From NCBI GenBank assembly GCA_900321505.1, contig ONWK01000245.1, positions 1-7,836 of the forward strand: 7,836 nucleotides of DNA, in the 5' to 3' direction. Positions 6,074 to 7,836 of this stretch are shown here, one piece after another. The stretch's first letter is position 1; every line of letters begins with the position of its first letter. The notes beneath the pieces are model-generated. The model worked only from the letters and a program-made list of their open reading frames with translations, was not told the DNA's origin and did no database searches. Source of the DNA: an uncultured Eubacteriales bacterium. GTDB lineage: Bacteria; Bacillota; Clostridia; Lachnospirales; Lachnospiraceae. The translations under genes were made by a program, and so were the position numbers.

Positions 6074-7618
6074 ATGAAAAAAGGCGACATTATTCAAGGA
6101 ACTATCGAGAATTACAGCTTCCCAAACAAGGGAAGCTTTCTTTTGGATGACCGGAAAATCGTTGTAAAAGGAGGGCTGCCCGGAACAACGGCACGTATAA
6201 GGATAACAAAAAAGAAGAGCGGATATGCGGAAGGTATCATTCAGGAGACGCTGAAGGCCTCGCCGCTGGAAACTAAGAAGCCGGTATGTCCTCATTTCTA
6301 TGAGTGCGGCGGATGCGCATACCAGAATGTTGCATACAATAATCAGCTGAGACTTAAGGAACAGATGGTTAAGGAACTTCTGTCGGCTGTAGTTGAGGAA
6401 CTTCCCTGGGAGGGAATAGAGCCTTCACCGGATCCTCTCCAGTACAGGAATAAGATGGAATTCTCCTTCGGCGATGCCGAAAAGGACGGGCCTCTCACCC
6501 TTGGCCTGCACAGGCAGGGCTCTTCCTATGATATTCTTGAGGTAAAGGGCTGTGCCATAGTAAGGCCCGCGTGGAATGAGATATTAAAGTTTACCCAGAA
6601 ATTCTTCAGGGAGCATAAGGTAAGCTTTTACCATAAGATGCAGCACTACGGGATACTCAGACATCTGGTGATACGACAGTCATTTGCGGATGGCGGTATT
6701 CTGGTTAATCTGGTAACAACTACGAGACATGAACTGCCGCCGGCAGGAACTGTAACGGATGGACTTGAAAAAGCCGGACTCAGAAATGAGGTCATAGAGG
6801 AGCTTCATCTTCCTGAGTATGTTGCAGGACTCCTGAGACTTGAAAATTCAGGCTGCTTTGAAACTCTTTCCAGCCACAGCCATCTGGCCGGAGTACTGTA
6901 TACGGAAAATGATTCTCTTGCGGATGCAGTGGTCTGCGATTCGCTGACTAAGCTTTACGGCGATGACTTTCTTATGGAGGAGCTGCTGGGGCTTAAGTTC
7001 AGGATTTCACCATTTTCATTTTTCCAGACCAATACGAGGGGCTGCGAGGTATTATACAAAAAGGTCCGTGAATTTGTGCTTTCCGCATGTCCGGATGGAA
7101 AGGCAGGAGTGATCTACGACCTGTACTGCGGAACGGGAACGATAGCTCAGATACTGTCACCGATTGCGGATAAGGTATACGGCATAGAGATCGTTGAAGA
7201 GGCAGTGGAAGCAGCACGTGAAAATGCAAAGCTTAACCATCTGAAAAACTGTGAATTCCTGGCGGGGGATGTTCTGAAAATGCTGGATGAGATAGAGGAG
7301 AAGCCGGACTTTATCGTGCTGGATCCGCCCAGAGACGGCTGTACGCCCAAGGCGCTGGACAGGATACTCTCATATGGAGTGGATAATATAGTATATGTAA
7401 GCTGCAAGCCCACATCCCTTGCGAGAGATCTGGTGACAATGCAGCAGCGGGGTTACAGGGTTGTCAGAGCTGCTGCGACGGACGAGTACCCGCAGACGCT
7501 GCACGTCGAGACGGTAGTTTTGATGAACAACAAAAATGCAAAGCCTAAAGACTATGTAGAAATAGGCATTGATGCTGAAGAATACTATAATATTAAGGAT
7601 TCAGAGAAGGTGGAATAA
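6074..7618 (+). CDS. rlmD: 23S rRNA (uracil-C5)-methyltransferase, RlmD/RlmCD type
   Basis: SAM-dependent m5U methyltransferase of the RumA/TrmA family, acting on 23S rRNA at U1939 and, in RlmCD-type enzymes of Firmicutes, also U747. Of the 514 residues, about 1-58 form the TRAM RNA-binding domain. C72-x5-C78-x2-C81 together with C160 fit the [4Fe-4S] cluster ligands. Then come FFQTN at 316-320, SAM motif YCGTGT at 351-356, LDPPRDG at 416-422, the catalytic nucleophile Cys444 in YVSCKPTSLARDL, and the conserved C-terminal HVETVVL at 477-483. A GAGGA site lies close upstream (6065-6069). About 30 residues follow the point where the fold normally ends. They are encoded by markedly A/T-rich DNA and look like an added tail. 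The stop codon abuts the next start. RlmD and RlmCD cannot be told apart from sequence alone. Confidence 0.95.
   Translation: MKKGDIIQGTIENYSFPNKGSFLLDDRKIVVKGGLPGTTARIRITKKKSGYAEGIIQETLKASPLETKKPVCPHFYECGGCAYQNVAYNNQLRLKEQMVKELLSAVVEELPWEGIEPSPDPLQYRNKMEFSFGDAEKDGPLTLGLHRQGSSYDILEVKGCAIVRPAWNEILKFTQKFFREHKVSFYHKMQHYGILRHLVIRQSFADGGILVNLVTTTRHELPPAGTVTDGLEKAGLRNEVIEELHLPEYVAGLLRLENSGCFETLSSHSHLAGVLYTENDSLADAVVCDSLTKLYGDDFLMEELLGLKFRISPFSFFQTNTRGCEVLYKKVREFVLSACPDGKAGVIYDLYCGTGTIAQILSPIADKVYGIEIVEEAVEAARENAKLNHLKNCEFLAGDVLKMLDEIEEKPDFIVLDPPRDGCTPKALDRILSYGVDNIVYVSCKPTSLARDLVTMQQRGYRVVRAAATDEYPQTLHVETVVLMNNKNAKPKDYVEIGIDAEEYYNIKDSEKVE
7526..7618 (+). other. A/T-rich C-terminal tail of rlmD, possible island junction
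   Basis: By eye count, G+C is 39 of 60 bases at 7441-7500, 13 of 25 at 7501-7525, then 29 of 93 at 7526-7618. The break falls directly after the codons for HVETVVLM. The tail encodes an acidic and tyrosine-rich peptide (…DYVEIGIDAEEYY…) that is not part of the methyltransferase fold. Genes of this family (rum) are known integration targets of streptococcal ICEs and prophage Phi-m46.1. The tail could therefore be element-derived sequence restoring the reading frame. This is inference; no att repeat can be tested in this window. Confidence 0.45.
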
Positions 7619-7836
7619 ATGGCAACAAAGAATAAATATGAGGATATGAGTGTTCTTGATGCACTTAAGTATGTTAAGAATCGAAATATGCTACTACCGG
7701 ACATACAAAGGGAGTATGTTTGGACTTATCCTGAAATTGAAAAGCTCTTTGAAATTGTTCCTAAAGAAGTATATTCCACAGATGACCTAAACTGGACAAA
7801 TAAGAACAGTCGCAGCAGTGTGGAAATGAATGATCC
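7619..7836 (+). CDS. DUF262-type protein, N-terminal part (cut by window edge)
   Basis: The open frame starts at the ATG at 7619, directly after the rlmD stop. GAAGGTGG (7606-7613) lies five bases upstream, so translation may be coupled to rlmD. Seventy-two codons are visible. Residues about 11-44 fit the start of the DUF262 (ParB/Srx-like nuclease-NTPase) domain, with LLPDIQREYVW at 25-35 (family pattern LPxxQRxxVW) and IEKLF at 40-44. DUF262 occurs in GmrSD-type modification-dependent restriction enzymes, SspE and other phage-defence proteins. After residue 44 the family's usual D-S-I-x-x-G-Y-P-I-G stretch is absent; the sequence runs into VPKEVYSTDDLNWTN instead. G+C is about 36% (78 of 216 bases), much lower than the housekeeping genes. 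The protein may be divergent, chimeric or truncated; the rest is outside the window. Confidence 0.66.
   Translation, partial: MATKNKYEDMSVLDALKYVKNRNMLLPDIQREYVWTYPEIEKLFEIVPKEVYSTDDLNWTNKNSRSSVEMND

Noticed and set aside
5591..6295. Minus-strand open frame of 234 codons over the phosphoesterase and rlmD start
   Set aside because: It is antisense to two conserved genes, and its product has no domain pattern. It is a shadow frame.
1..7836. CRISPR array, tRNA, rRNA, insertion sequence or long tandem repeats
   Set aside because: None was found by reading the window. The intergenic gaps are short (at most about 220 bases) and hold only promoters, hairpins and ribosome binding sites.

Overview
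The window looks like the chromosome of a Gram-positive anaerobe of the class Clostridia, most likely a Lachnospiraceae-type bacterium. This is inferred from the Bacillus/Clostridium-type glucose-6-phosphate isomerase, the YpsC-like and RlmCD-like rRNA methyltransferases, strong AGGAGG-like ribosome binding sites, a clean sigma-A type promoter, and a cell-surface papain-like protease with a stalk-like domain and a lectin-like tail. No rRNA, tRNA, CRISPR array or insertion sequence is visible.

Layout. At the left edge (1-311, minus strand) is the N-terminal third of murG, reading out of the window. A 220-base divergent intergenic region holds a good extended -10 promoter for pgi (532-1887). 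After pgi comes a strong GC-rich hairpin, then a THUMP/class I RNA methyltransferase of the RlmL/YpsC family. This gene most likely starts at a TTG at 2040, not at an ATG inside the hairpin. A short hairpin with a T-rich tail follows. A four-gene plus-strand cluster runs from about 3242 to 7618: exported C1 (papain-family) peptidase, XTP/dITP diphosphatase, YfcE-family phosphoesterase (overlapping the previous gene by 4 bases), and an RlmD/RlmCD-type 23S rRNA uracil-C5 methyltransferase. At the right edge (7619-7836) begins a DUF262-type gene, cut by the window end.

Functionally, most of the window is housekeeping: peptidoglycan precursor synthesis (MurG), central carbon metabolism (PGI), rRNA base methylation (two enzymes) and nucleotide-pool cleaning (XTP/dITP diphosphatase). 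The exported protease is the unusual member of the cluster. The most interesting place is the right end. Base composition falls from about 65% G+C (7441-7500) to about 31% (7526-7618) immediately after the conserved end of the RlmD fold. The low G+C continues into the DUF262 gene, a family common in restriction/defence loci. This looks like the left border of an accessory island placed at the 3' end of rlmD. The visible DUF262 N-terminus also appears to leave the family pattern abruptly, so the gene may be divergent, chimeric or damaged.
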